From the NCBI RefSeq assembly GCF_048773025.1, contig NW_027413960.1, forward strand, positions 4,467,945 to 4,531,944: 64,000 bases of DNA. The letters are read 5' to 3'. The DNA is from Camelus bactrianus (Eukaryota > Chordata > Mammalia > Artiodactyla > Camelidae). A model generated the notes under the pieces. The model saw only the letters and a list, made by a program, of their open reading frames with translations, did no database searches and was not told the origin of the DNA. Below, piece after piece: positions 48,901 through 61,951 of the stretch. Positions within the stretch are counted from its first letter, which is position 1. Every line of letters starts with the position of its first letter. Position numbers and translations under genes: made by a program.

Positions 48901-50840
48901 GAGCATGTGGAGAGACGTTCGTTCATCTAGCCCAAAGGGAACGGGTGGTAGGGGAAACTTTTACTCTGGTTTCTCGGTCTTTTTCCTAGTGGCGGTTTGA
49001 AGTTCCTGCAGTTTTCACTGTAAAACCGAGTTGGAGCTAGTACCTCCCCATATATATTTATGGAGTGGAGTTTGCAACTGAAGAGAAACTTTGTGTTCCC
49101 AACAAGCTAGGTGAAGCACGCCTTTCACACACACTTATCTCTCAGAACTGAGCATGTGGAGAGACGTTCGTTCATCTAGAACAAAGGGAACGGGTTGCTG
49201 GAGGAAATTTTACTCTTGTTTCTCTGTCTGTTTCCTAGTGCCCGTTTGAAGTTCCTGCAGTTTTCACTGTAAAACCGAGTTGGAGATAGTTCCTCCCCAT
49301 ATATATGTATGGAGTGGAGTTTGCAACTGAAGAGAATCTTTGTGTTCCCAACAAGCTAGGTGAAAGTCGGCTTTCACACACACATATCTCTCAGAACTGA
49401 GCATTTGGAGAGACGTTCGTTCATCTAGCACAAAGGGAACGGGTTGCAGGAGAAACTTTTACTCTGGTTTCTCATTCTTTTTCCAAGTGCCGCTTTGAAG
49501 ATCCTGCAGGTTTCACTGTAAAACCGAGTTGGAGCTAGTACCTCCCCATATATATGTATGGAGTGGGGTTTGCAACTGAAGAGAAACTTTTTGTTCCCAA
49601 CAAGCTAGGTGAAGGACGGCGTTCACACACACTTATCTCTCAGAACTGAGCATGTGGAGAGACGTTCGTTCATCTAGCCCAAAGGGAACGGGTGGTAGGG
49701 GAAACTTTTACTCTGGTTTCTCGGTCTTTTTCCTAGTGGCGGTTTGAAGTTCCTGCAGTTTTCACTGTAAAACCGAGTTGGAGCTAGCACCTCCCAATAT
49801 ATATGTATGGAGTGGATTTTGCAACTGAAGAGAAACTTTGTGTTCCCAACAAGCTAGGTGAAGGACGGCTTTCACACACAATTAACTCTCAGAACTGAGC
49901 ATGTGGAGAGACGTTCGTTCATCTAGAACAAAGGGAACGGTTTGCAAGAGAAACATTTACTCTGGTTTCTCAGTCTGTTTCCTAGTGCCATTTTGATGTT
50001 CCTGCAGTTTTCACTGTAAAACCGATTTGGAGCTAGTACCTCCCCATATATATGTATGGAGTGGAGTTTGCAACTGAAGAGAAACTTTGTGTTCCCAACA
50101 AGCTAGGTGAAGCACGGCTTTCACACACACTTATCTCTCAGAACTGAGCATGTGGAGAGACGTTCGTTCATCTAGAACAAAGGGAACGGGTTGCTGGAGG
50201 AAATTTTACTCTTGTTTCTCTGTCTGTTTCCTAGTGCCCGTTTGAAGTTCCTGCAGTTTTCACTGTAAAACCGAGTTGGAGATAGTTCCTCCCCATATAT
50301 ATGTATGGAGTGGAGTTTGCAACTGAAGAGAATCTTTGTGTTCCCAACAAGCTAGGTGAAAGTCGGCTTTCACACACACATATCTCTCAGAACTGAGCAT
50401 TTGGAGAGACGTTCGTTCATCTAGCACAAAGGGAACGGGTTGCAGGAGAAACTTTTACTCTGGTTTCTCATTCTGTTTCCTATTGCCGGTTTGAAGTTCC
50501 TGAATTTTTCACTGTAAAACCGAGTTGGAGCTAGTACATCCCCATATATATGTATGGAGTGGAGTATGCAACTGAAGGGAAACTTTGTGTTCCCAACAAG
50601 CTAGATGAAGGACGGCTTTCACACACACTTATCCCTCAGAACTGAGCATGTGGAGACACGTTCGTTCATCTAGCACAAAGGGAACGAGTTGCAGGAGAAA
50701 TATTCACTCTGGTTTATCAGTCTGTTTCCTATTGCCGGTTTGAAGTTCCTGCAGTTTTCACTGTAAAGCCGTTTTGGAGGTAGTACCTCCCCGTATATAT
50801 GTATGGAGTGGAGTTTGCAACTGAAGAAAAACTTTGTGTT
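45991..50840 (+). repeat. Block 17: O-P and first-module monomers, shuffled
   Basis: An O monomer (gagcttatgg, cgtacatc) and a P monomer are followed by a copy with ctgaaaaacctagttgg, then P/B-like, K, A/B hybrid, C, D, E, F, F-like, A, B, D, E, B-like, C, D, E/F hybrid and G. Several neighbours are hybrids: an A head with a B tail near 47,025, and an E head with an F tail near 50,262. C is missing once between B and D (about 49,015). Confidence 0.7.
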
Positions 50841-52747
50841 CCCAACAAGCTAGGTGAAGGACGGCGTTCACACACACTTATCTCTCAGAACTGAGCATGT
50901 GGAGAGACGTTCGTTCATCTAGCCCAAAGGGAACGGGTGGTAGGGGAAACTTTTACTCTGGTTTCTCGGTATTTTTCCTAGTGGCGGTTTGAAGTTCCTG
51001 CAGTTTTCACTGTAAAACCGAGTTGGAGCTAGCACCTCCCAATATATATGTATGGAGTGGAGTTTGAAACTGAAGAGAAACTGTGTGTTCCCAACAAGCT
51101 AGGTGAAGGACGGCTTTCACACACACTTAACTCTCAGAACTGAGCATGTGGAGAGACGTTCGTTCATCTAGAACAAAGGGAACGGTTTGCATTAGGAACA
51201 TTTACTCTGGTTTCTCAGTCTGTTTCCTAGTGCCATTTTGATGTTCCTGCAGTTTTCACTGTAAAACCGAGTTGGAGCTAGTACCTCCCCATATATATGT
51301 ATGGAGTGGAGTTTGCAAATGAAGAGAAACTTTGTGTTCCCAAGAAGATAGGTGAAGCACGGCTTTCACACAGACTTATCTCTCAGAACTGAGCATGTGG
51401 AGAGACGTTCGTTCATCTAGAACAAAGGGAACGGGTTGCTGGTGGAAATTTTACTCTTGTTTCTCTGTCTGTTTCCTAGTGCCCGTTTGAAGTTCCTGCA
51501 GTTTTCACTGTAAGACCGAGTTGGAGCTAGTTCCTCCCCATATATATGTATGGAGTGGAGTTTGCAACTGAAGAGAATCTTTGTGTTCCCAACAAGCTAG
51601 GTGAAAGTCGGGTTTCACACACACATATCTCTCAGAACTGAGCATTTGGAGAGACGTTCGTTCATCTAGCACAAAGGGAACGGGTTGCAGGAGAAACTTT
51701 TACTCTGGTTTCTCATTCTTTTCCAAGTGCCGCTTTGAAGATCCTGCAGTTTTCACTGTAAAACCGAGTTGGAGCTAGTACCTCCCCATATATATGTATG
51801 GATTGGAGTTTGCAACTGAAGAGAAACTTTGTGTTCCCAACAAGCTAGGTGAAGGACGGCTTTCACACACAATTATCTTTCAGAACTGAGCATGTGGAGA
51901 GACGTTCGTTCATCTAGCACAAAGGGAACGGGTTGCAGGAGAAACTTTTACTCTGGTTTCTCATTCTGTTTCCTATTGCCGGTTTGAAGTTCCTGAATTT
52001 TTCACTGTAAAACCGAGTTGGAGCTAGTACCTCCCCATATATATGTATGGAGAGGAGTTTGCAACTGAAGAGAAACTTTGTGTTCCCAACAAGCTAGATG
52101 AAGGACGGCTTTCACACACACATATCCCTCAGAACTGAGCATGTGGAGACACGTTCGTTCATCTAGCACAAAGGGAACGAGTTGCAGGAGAAATATTTAC
52201 TCTGGTTTCTCAGTCTGATTCCTATTGCCGGTTTGAAGTTCCTGCAGTTTTCACTGTAAAATCGAGTTGGAGCTAGTACCTTCCCATATATATGTATGGA
52301 GTGGAGATTGCAACTGAAGAGAATCTTTGTGTTCCCAACAAGCTAGGTGAAGAACGGCTTTCACACACACTTATCTCTCAGAACTGAGCATGTATAAAGA
52401 CGTTCGTTCATCTAGCACAAAATGAACGGGTTGCAGGGGAATCTTTTACTCTTGTTTCTCGGTCTGTTTCCTAGTGCCGGTTTGAAATTCCTGCAGTTTT
52501 CACTGTAAAACCGAGTTGGAGCTAGTACCTACCCATATATATGTATGGAGAGGAGTTTGCAACTGAAGAGAAACTTTGTGTTCCCAGCAAGCTAGGTGAA
52601 GTACGGCTTTCACACACACTTATCTCTCAGAACTGAGCATGTGGAGACACGTTCGTTCATCTAGCACAAATGGAACGGTTTTCAGGAAACTTTTACTCTG
52701 GTTTCTCAGTCTGTTTCCTAGTGCCGGTTTGAAGTTCCTGCATTTTT
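50759..52747 (+). repeat. 8-mer HOR B-C-D-E-F-G-H-I, copy 1 (1,989 bp)
   Basis: Eight monomers in the canonical order, beginning with an A-head/B-tail hybrid. C starts at 51,008 and the next C at 52,997, an offset of 1,989 bp. Diagnostic bases for each type are intact: tagcccaaagg, gtgccattttgatg, gaagcacgg, gaaagtcgg, cctgaatttttc, gctagatgaagg, gtataaagacg, cccagcaagc. Confidence 0.82.
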
Positions 52748-54735
52748 CACTGTAAAACAGATTTGGAGCTAGTACTTCCCCATATATATGTATGGAGTGG
52801 AGTTTGCAACTGAAGAGAAACTTTTTGTTCCCAACAAGCTAGGTGAAGGACGGCGTTCACACACACTTATCTCTCAGAACTGAGCATGTGGATAGACGTT
52901 CGTTCATCTAGCCCAAAGGGAACGGGTGGTAGGGGAAACATTTACTCTGGTTTCTCGGCCTTTTTCCTAGTGGCGGTTTGAAGTTCCTGCAGTTTTCACT
53001 GTAAAACCGAGTTGGAGCTAGCACCTCCCAATATATATGTATGGAGTGGAGTTTGCAACTGAAGAGAAACTATGTGTTCCCAACAAGCTTGGTGAAGGAC
53101 GGCTTTCACACACACTTAACTCTCAGAACTGAGCATGTGGTGAGACGTTCGTTCATCTAGAACAAAGGGAACGGTTTGCAGGAGAAACATTAACTCTGGT
53201 TTCTCAGTCTGTTTCCTAGTGCCATTTTGATGTTCCTGCAGTTTTCACTGTAAAACCGAGTTGGAGCTAGTACCTCCCCATATATATGTATGGAGTGGAG
53301 TTTGCAACTGAAGAGAAACTTTGTGTTCCCAACAAGCTAGGTGAAGCACGGCTTTCACACACACTTATCTCTCAGAACTGAGCATGTGGAGAGACGTTCG
53401 TTCATCTAGAACAAAGGGACCGGTTTGCTGGAGGAAATTTTACTCTTGTTTCTCTGTCTGTTTCCTAGTGCCCGTTTGAAGTTCCTGCAGTTTTCACTGT
53501 AAAACCGAGTTGGAGATAGTTCCTCCCCATATATATGTATGGATTGGAGTTTGCAACTGAAGAGAATCTTTGTGTTCCCAACAAGATAGGTGAAAGTCGG
53601 CATTCACACACACATATCTCTCAGAACTGAGCATTTGGAGAGACGTTCGTTCATCTAGCACAAAGGGAACGGGTTGCAGGAGAAACTTTTACTCTGGTTT
53701 CTCAGTCTTTTTCAAAGTGCCGCTTTGAAGATCCTGCAGTTTTCACTGTAAAACCGAGTTGGAGCTAGTACCTCCCCATATATATGTATGGAGTGGAGTT
53801 TGCAACAGAAGAGAAACTTTGTGTTCCCAACAAGCTAGGTGAAGGACGGCTTTCACACACACTTATCTCTCAGAACTGAGCATGTGGAGAGACGTTCGTT
53901 CATCTAGCACAAAGGGAACTGGTTGCAGGAGAAACTTTTACTCTGGTTTCTCATTCTGTTTCCTATTGCCGGTTTGAAGTTCCTGAATTTATCACTGTAA
54001 AACCGAGTTGGAGCTAGTACTTCCCCATATATATGTATGGAGTGGAGTTTGCAACTGAAGAGAAACTTTGTGTTCCCAACAAGCTAGATGAAGGACGGCT
54101 TTCACACACACTTATCCCTCAGAACTGAGCATGTGGAGACACGTTCGTTCATCTAGCACAAAGGGAACGGGTTGCAGGGGAAATATTTACTCTGGTTCCT
54201 CAGTCTGTTTCCTATTGCCGGTTTGAAGTTCCTGCAGTTTTCACTGTAAAATCGAGTTGAAGCTAGTACCTTCCCATATATATGTATGGATTGGAGATTG
54301 CAACTGAAGAGAATCTTTGTGTTCCCAACAAGCTAGGTGAAGAACGGCTTTCACACACACATATCTCTCAGAACTGAGCATGTATAGAGACGTTCGTTCA
54401 TCTAGCACAAAGGGAAAGGGTTGCAGGAGAATCTTTTACTCTTGTTTCTCGGTCTGTTTCCTAGTGCCGGTTTGAAATTCCTGCAGTTTTCACTGTAAAA
54501 CCGAGTTGGAGCTAGTACCTCCCCATATATATGTATGGAGTGGAGTTTGTAACTGAAGAGAAACTTTGTGTTCCCAGCAAGCTAGGTGAAGGACGGGTTT
54601 CACACACACTTATCTCTCAGAACAGAGCATGTGGGGAGACGTTCGTTCATCTAGCACAAAGGGAACGGTTTGCAGGGAAACTTTTACTCTGGTTTCTCAG
54701 TCTGTTTCCTAGTGCCCGTTTGAAGTTCCTGCAGT
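52748..54735 (+). repeat. 8-mer HOR B-C-D-E-F-G-H-I, copy 2
   Basis: This repeats the order of the previous eight monomers with moderate differences (E has atggattggag, F has cctgaatttatcactg, H has ttgaagctagtacc). The final I-like monomer is altered: gtttgtaactg, gaacagagcatg, a short gcagggaaac and a tgcccg tail, and the next monomer begins ctgaaaaacctagttgg. The 90-codon open frame at 54,531-54,803 arises from these changes and has no sign of being a gene. Confidence 0.8.
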
Positions 54736-56232
54736 TTTCACTGAAAAACCTAGTTGGAGCTAGTACCTCCCCATATATATGTATGGAGTGGAATTGCAAC
54801 TGAAGAGAAACTTTGTGTTCCCAACAAGATAGGTGAATGACGGCTTTCACACACACTTATCTCTCAGAACTGAGCATGTGGAGAGACGTTCGTTCATCTA
54901 GCACAAAGGGAACGGTTTACAGGAGAAACATTTACTCTGGTTTCTCAGTCTGTTTCCTAGTGCCGGTTTGAAGTTCCTGCAGTTTTCACTGTAAAGCCGT
55001 GTTGGAGCTAGTACCTCCCCATATATATGTATGGAGTGGAGTTTGCAACTGAAGAGAAACTTTGTGTTCGCAACAAGCTAGTTGAAGGACGGCTTTCACA
55101 CACACTTATCTCTCAGAACTGAGCATGTGGAGAGACGTTCGTTCATCTAGCACAAAGGGAACGGGTTGAAGGAGAAACTTTTACTCTGGTTTCTCAGTCT
55201 GTTTCCTAGTGCCGTTTTGAAGTTCCTGCAGTTTTCACTGTAAAACCGAGTTGGAGCTAGTACCTCCCCATATATAAGTATGGAGTGGAGTTTGCAACTG
55301 AAGAGAAACTTTGTGTTCCCAACAAGCTAGGTGAAGGACGGCTTTAACACACACTTATCTCTCAGAACTGAGCATGTGGAGAGACGTTCGTTCATCTAGC
55401 ACAAAGGGAACGGGTGGCAGGGGAAACTTTTACTCTGGTTTCTCGGTCTGTTTCCTAGTGGCGGTTTGAAGTTCCTGCAGTTTTCACTGTAAAACCGAGT
55501 TGGAGAAAGCACCTCCCCATATATATGTGTGGAGTGGAGTTTGCAACTGAAGAGAAACTTTGTGTTCCCAACAAGCTATTTGAAGGACGGCTTCCACACA
55601 CACTTATCCTTCAGAACTGATCATGTGGAGAGACGTTCGTTCATCGCGAACAAAGGGAATAGTTTGCAGGAGAAACTTTAACTCTGGTTTCTCAGTTTGT
55701 TTCCTAGTGCCGGTATGACGTTCCTGCAGTTTTCACTGTAAAAACCGAGTTGGAGCTAGTAACTCCCCATATAAATGTATGGAGTGGAGTTTGCAACTGA
55801 AGAGAAACTTTGTGTTCCCAGCAAGCTAGGTGAAGGACGGCTTTCACACACACTTATCTCTCAGAAATGAGCATGTGGAGAGACGTTCGTTCATCTAGCA
55901 CAAAGGGAACGGGTTGCAGGAGAAACATTTTCTCTGGTTTCTCGGTTTGTTTCCTAGTGCCGGTTTGATGTTCTTGCAGTTTTCACTGTAAAACCGAGTT
56001 GGAGCTAATAATTCCCCATATATATGTACTGAGTGGAGTTTGCAGCTGAAGAGAAACTTTGTGTTCCCAACAAGCTAGGTGAAGGACGGCTTTCACACAC
56101 ACTTATCTCTCAGAACTGAGCATGTGGAGAGACGTTCGTTCATCTAGCACTAAGGGAACTGGTTGCAGGAGAATCTTTTACTCTGGTTTCTCGGTCTGTT
56201 TCCTAGTGGCGGTTTGAAGTTCCTGCAGTTTT
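54736..56232 (+). repeat. Divergent monomer cluster (6 copies)
   Basis: Six monomers carry changes not seen in the left 50 kb: ctttgtgttcgcaac, ggctttaacacac, gttggagaaagcacctcc, tcatcgcgaacaaagg (55,642), ggtatgacgttcc, tactgagtggag with gcagctgaag (56,026), and gatgttcttgcag. They recur as a set at about 60,715-61,950 (offset 5,719 bp), and one recurs again near 63,845. They look like a separate subfamily or an older part of the array drawn into the local super-repeat. Confidence 0.75.
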
Positions 56233-56314
56233 CACTGTAAAACAGATTTGGAGCTAGTACTTCCCCATATATATGTATGGAGTGGAGTTTGCAACTGAAG
56301 AGAAACTTTTTGTT

Positions 56315-59300
56315 CCCAACAAGCTAGGTGAAGGACGGCGTTCACACGCACTTATCTCTCAGAACTGAGCATGTGGAGAGACGTTCGTTCATCTAGCCCA
56401 AAGGGAACGTGTGGTAGGGGAAACATTTACTCTGGTTTCTCGGTCTTTTTCCTACTGGCGGTTTGAATTTCCTGCAGTTTTCACTGTAAAACCGAGTTGG
56501 AGCTAACACCTCCCAATATATATGTATGGAGTGGAGTTTGCAACTGAAGAGAAACTGTGTGTTCCCAACAAGCTAGGTGAAGGACGGCTTTCACACACAC
56601 TTAACTCTCAGAACTGAGCATGTGGAGAGACGTTCGTTCATCTAGAACAAAGGGAACGGTTTGCATTAGAAACATTTACTCTGGTTTCTCAGTCTGTTTC
56701 CTAGTGCCATTTTGATGTTCCTGCAGTTTTCACTGTAAAACCGAGTTGGAGCTAGTACCTCCCCATATATATGTATGGAGTGGAGTTTGCAACTGAAGAG
56801 AAACTTTGTGTTCCCAACAAGCTAGGTGAAGCACGGCTTTCACACACACTTATCTCTCAGAACTGAGCATGTGGAGAGACGTTCGTTCATCTAGAACAAA
56901 GGGAACGGGTTGCTGGAGGAAATTTTACTCTTGTTTCTCTGTCTGTTTCCTAGTGCCCGTTTGAAGTTCCTGCAGTTTTCACTGTAAAACCGAGTTGGAG
57001 CTAGTTCCTCCCCATATATATGTATGGAGTGGAGTTTGCAACTGAAGAGAATCTTTGTGTTCCCAACAAGCTAGGTGAAAGTCGGCTTTCACACACACAT
57101 ATCTCTCAGAACTGAGCATTTGGAGAGACGTTCGTTCATCTAGCACAAAGGGAACGGGTTGCAGGAGAAACTTTTACTCTGGTTTCTCAGTCTTTTTCCA
57201 AGTGCCGCTTTGAAGATCCTGCAGTTTTCACTGTAAAACCGAGTTCGAGCTAGTACCTCCCCATATATATGTATGGAGTGGAGTTTGCAACTGAAGAGAA
57301 ACTTTGTGTTCCCAACAAGCTAGGTGAAGGACGGCTTTCACACACACTTATCTTTCAGAACTGAGCATGTGGAGAGACGTTCGTTCATCTAGCACAAAGG
57401 GAACGGGTTGCAGGAGAAACTTTTACTCTGGTTTCTCATTCTGTTTCCTATTGCCGGTTTGAAGTTCCTGAATTTTTCACTGTAAAACTGAGTTGGAGCT
57501 AGTACCTCCCCATATATATGTATGGAGTGGAGTTTGCAACTGAAGAGAAACTTTGTGTTCCCAACAAGCTAGATGAAGGACGGCTTTCACACACACATAT
57601 CCCTCAGAACTGAGCATGTGGAGACACGTTCGTTCATCTAGCACAAAAGGAACCAGTTGCAGGAGAAATATTTACTCTGGTTTCTCAGTCTGATTCCTAT
57701 TGCCGGTTTGAAGTTCCTGCAGTTTTACTGTAAAACCAAGTTGGAGCTAGTACCTTCCCATATATATGTATGGAGTGGAGATTGCAACTGAAGAGAATCT
57801 TTGTGTTCCCAACAAGCTAGGTGAAGAACGGCTTTCACACACACTTATCTCTCAGAACTGAGCATGTATAAAGACGTTCGTTCATCTAGCACAAATGGAA
57901 CGGGTTGCAGGGGAAACTTTTACTCTTGTTTCTCGGTCTGTTTCCTAGTGCCGGTTTGATATTCCTGCAGTTTTCACTGTAAAACCGAGTTGGAGCTAGT
58001 ACCTACCCATATATATGTATGGAGAGGAGTTTGCAACTGAAGAGAAACTTTGTGTTCCCAGCAAGCTTGGTGAAGTACGGCTTTCACACACACTTATCTC
58101 TCAGAACTGAGCATGTGGAGACACGTTCGTTCATCTAGCACAAATGGAACGGTTTTCAGGAAACTTTTACTCTGGTTTCTCAGTCTGTTTCCTAGTGCCG
58201 GTTTGAAGTTCCTGCATTTTTCACTGTAAAACAGATTTGGAGCTAGTACTTCCCCATATATATGTATGGAGTGGAGTTTGCAACTGAAGAGAAACTTTTT
58301 GTTCCCAACAAGCTAGGTGAAGGACGGCGTTCACACACACTTATCTCTCAGAACTGAGCATGTGGATAGACGTTCGTTCATCTAGCCCAAAAGGAACGGG
58401 TGGTAGGGGAAACTTTTACTCTGGTTTCTCGGTCTTTTTCCTAGTGGCGGTTTGAAGTTCCTGCAGTTTTCACTGTAAAACCGAGTTGGAGCTAGCACCT
58501 CCCAATATATATGTATGGAGTGGAGTTTGCAACTGAAGAGAAACTATGTGTTCCCAACAAGCTTGGTGAAGGACGGCTTTCACACACACTTAACTCTCAG
58601 AACTGAGCATGTGGAGAGACGTTCGTTCATCTAGAACAAAGGGAACGGTTTGCAGGAGAAACATTTACTCTGGTTTCTCAGTCTGTTTCCTAGTGCCATT
58701 TTGATGTTCCTGCAGTTTTCACTGTAAAACCGAGTTGGAGCTAGTACCTCCCCATATATATGTATGGAGTGGAGTTTGCAACTGAAGAGAAACTTTGTGT
58801 TCCCAACAAGCTAGGTGAAGCACGGCTTTCACACACTCTTATCTCTCAGAACTGAGCATGTGGAGAGACGTTCGTTCATCTAGAACAAAGGGAAAGGGTT
58901 GCTGGGGGAAATTTTACTCTTGTTTCTCTGTCTGTTTCCTAGTGCCCGTTTGAAGTTCCTGCAGTTTTCACTGTAAAACCGAGTTGGAGATAGTTCCTCC
59001 CCATATATATGTATGGAAAGGAGTTTGCAACTGAAGAGAATCTTTGTGTTCCCAACAAGCTAGTTGAAAGTCGGCTTTCACACACACATATCTCTCAGAA
59101 CTGAGCATTTGGAGAGACGTTCGTTCATCTAGCACAAAGGGAACGGGTTGCAGGAGAAACTTTTACTCTGGTTTCTCAGTCTTTTTCCAAGTGCCGCTTT
59201 GAAGATCCTGCAGTTTTCACTGTAAACCCGAGTTGGAGCTAGTACCTCCCCATATATATGTATGGAGTGGAGTTTGCAACAGAAGAGAAACTTTGTGTTC

Positions 59301-61951
59301 CCAACAAGCTAGGTGAAGGACGGCTTTCACACACACTTATCTCTCAGAACTGAGCATGTGGAGAGACGTTCGTTCATCTAGCACAAAGGGAACGGGTTGC
59401 AGGAGAAACTTTTACTCTGGTTTCTCATTCTGTTTCCTATTGCCGTTTTGAAGTTCCTGAATTTATCACTGTAAAACCGAGTTGGAGCTAGTACTTCCCC
59501 ATATATATGTATGGAGTGGAGTTTGCAACTGAAGAGAAACTTTGTGTTCCCAACAAGCTAGATGAAGGACGGCTTTCACACACACTTATCCCTCAGAACT
59601 GAGCATGTGGAGACACGTTCGTTCATCTAGCACAAAGGGAACGGGTTGCAGGAGAAATATTTACTCTGGTTCCTCAGTCTGTTTCCTATTGCCGGTTTGA
59701 AGTTCCTGCAGTTTTCACTGTAAAACCGAGTTGAAGCTAGTACCTTCCCATATATATGTATGGAGTGGAGATTGCAACTGAAGAGAATCTTTGTGTTCCC
59801 AACAAGCTAGGTGAAGAACGGCTTTCACACACACTTATCTCTCAGAACTGAGCATGTATAGAGACGTTCGTTCATCTAGCACAAAGGGAAAGGGTTGCAG
59901 GAGAATCTTTTACTCTTGTTTCTCGGTCTGTTTCCTAGTGCCGGTTTGAAATTCCTGCAGTTTCACTGTAAAATCGAGTTGGAGCTAGTACCTCCCCATA
60001 TATATGTATGGAGTGGAGTTTGTAACTGAAGAGAAACTTTGTGTTCCCAACAAGCTATGTGAAGGACGGCTTTCACACACACTTATCTCTCAGAACAGAG
60101 CATGTGGGGAGACGTTCGTTCATCTAGCACAAAGGGAACGGTTTGCAGGGAAACTTTTACTCTGGTTTCTCAGTCTGTTTCCTAGTGCCCGTTTGAAGTT
60201 CCTGCAGTTTTCACTGAAAAACCTAGTTGGAGCTAGTACCTCCCCATATATATGTATGGAGTGGAATTGCAACTGAAGAGAAACTTTGTGTTCCCAACAA
60301 GATAGGTGAAGGACGGCTTTCACACACACTTATCTCTCAGAACTGAGCATGTGGAGAGACGTTCGTTCATCTAGCACAAAGGGAACGGGTTGCAGGAGAA
60401 TCTTTTACTCTGGTTTCTCAGTCTGTTTCCTAGTGCCAGTTTGAAGTTCCTGCAGTTTTCACTTTAAAACCGAGTTGGAGCTAGTACCTCCCCATATATA
60501 TGTGTGGAGTGGAGTTTGCAACTGAAGAGAAACTTTGTGTTTCCAACAAGCTAGGTGAAGGACGGCTTCCACACACTTATCTCTCAGAACTGAGCATGTG
60601 GAGAGACGTTCGTTCATCTAGCACAAAGGGAACGGTTTGTGGAGAAACATTTACTCTGGTTTCTCAGTCTGTTTCCTAGTGCCGGTTTGAATTTCCTGCA
60701 ATTTTCACTGTAAAGCCGTGTTGGAGCTAGTACCTCCCCATATATATGTATGGAGTGGAGTTTGCAACTGAAGAGAAAATTTGTGTTCGCAACAAGCTAG
60801 TTGAAGGACGGCTTTCACACACACTTATCTCTCAGAACTGAGCATGTGGAGAGACGTTCGTTCATCTAGCACAAAGGGAACGGTTTGAAGGAGAAACTTT
60901 TACTCTGGTTTCTCAGTCTGTTTCCTAGTGCCGGTTTGAAGTTCCTGCAGTTTTCACTGTAAAACCGATTTGGAGCTAGTACCACCCCATATATAAGTAT
61001 GGAGTGGAGTTTGCAACTGAAGAGAAACTTTGTGTTCCCAACAAGCTAGGTGAAGGACGGCTTTAACACACACTTATCTCTCAGAACTGAGCATGTGGAG
61101 AGACGTTCGTTCATGTAGCACAAAGGGAACGGGTGGCAGGTGAAACTTTTACTCTGGTTTCTCGGTCTGTTTCCTAGTGGCGGTTTGAAGTTCCTGCAGT
61201 TTTCACTGTAAAACCGAGTTGTAGAAAGCACCTCCCCATATATATGTGTGGAGTGGAGTTTGCAACTGAAGAGAAACTTTGTGTTCCCAACAAGCTAGTT
61301 GAAGGACGGCTTCCACACACACTTATCCTTCAGAACTGATCATGTGGAGAGACGTTCGTTCATCGCGAACAAAGGGAATGGTTTGCAGGAGAAACTTTAA
61401 CTCTGGTTTCTCAGTTTGTTTCCTAGTGCCGGTATGACGTTCCTGCAGTTTTCACTGTAAAAACCGAGTTGGAGCTAGTAACTCCCCATATATATGTATG
61501 GAGTGGAGTTTGCAACTGAAGAGAAACTTTGTGTTCCCTGGAAGCTAGGTGAAGGACGGCTTTCACACACACTTATCTCTCAGAAATGAGCATGTGGAGA
61601 GACGTTCGTTCATCTAGCACAAAGGGAACGGGTTGCAGGAGAAACATTTTCTCTGGTTTCTCGTTTTGTTTCCTAGTGCCGGTTTGATGTTCTTGCAGTT
61701 TTCACTGTAAAACCGAGTTGGAGCTAATAATTCCCCATATATATGTACTGAGTGGAGTTTGCAGCTGAAGAGAAACTTTGTGTTCCCAACAAGCTAGGTG
61801 AAGGACGGCTTTCACACACACTTATCTCTCAGAACTGAGCATGTGGAGAGACGTTCGTTCATCTAGCACAAAGGGAACTGGTTGCAGGAGAATCTTTTAC
61901 TCTGGTTTCTCGGTCTGTTTCCTAGTGGCGGTTTGAAGTTCCTGCAGTTTT
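56315..61951 (+). repeat. 22/23-mer super-repeat, copy 2 (one extra monomer)
   Basis: The first 16 monomers follow copy 1 at +5,474 bp, with 8-mers starting at 56,233 and 58,222. After about 60,470 the offset becomes 5,719 bp (anchors gttcgcaac at 55,066 and 60,785; gtactgag at 56,026 and 61,745), because one extra monomer lies at about 60,469-60,715. That extra copy shows gtgtttccaac, a CA-run contraction (cttccacacactt) and a 2-bp shorter ggtttgtggag. Confidence 0.85.

Larger units (their letters stand above)
50841..56314 (+). repeat. 22-mer super-repeat, copy 1 (~5.47 kb)
   Basis: The unit holds two 8-mer HORs plus the six divergent monomers. It is followed by a second copy at +5,474 bp (anchor ctatgtgttcc tatgtg at 53,071 and 58,545; ctgtgtgttcc near 51,082 and 56,555). 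The copies differ at scattered bases, so they are older than the 15-mer and 3-mer duplications. Confidence 0.85.

Noticed and set aside
54531-54803. Longest plus-strand open frame (90 codons), with a near-copy at 60,004-60,276
   Set aside because: It lies wholly in satellite sequence, is created by local changes in one monomer type, recurs at the 22-mer offset, and has no domain, no signal of coding constraint and no gene structure.
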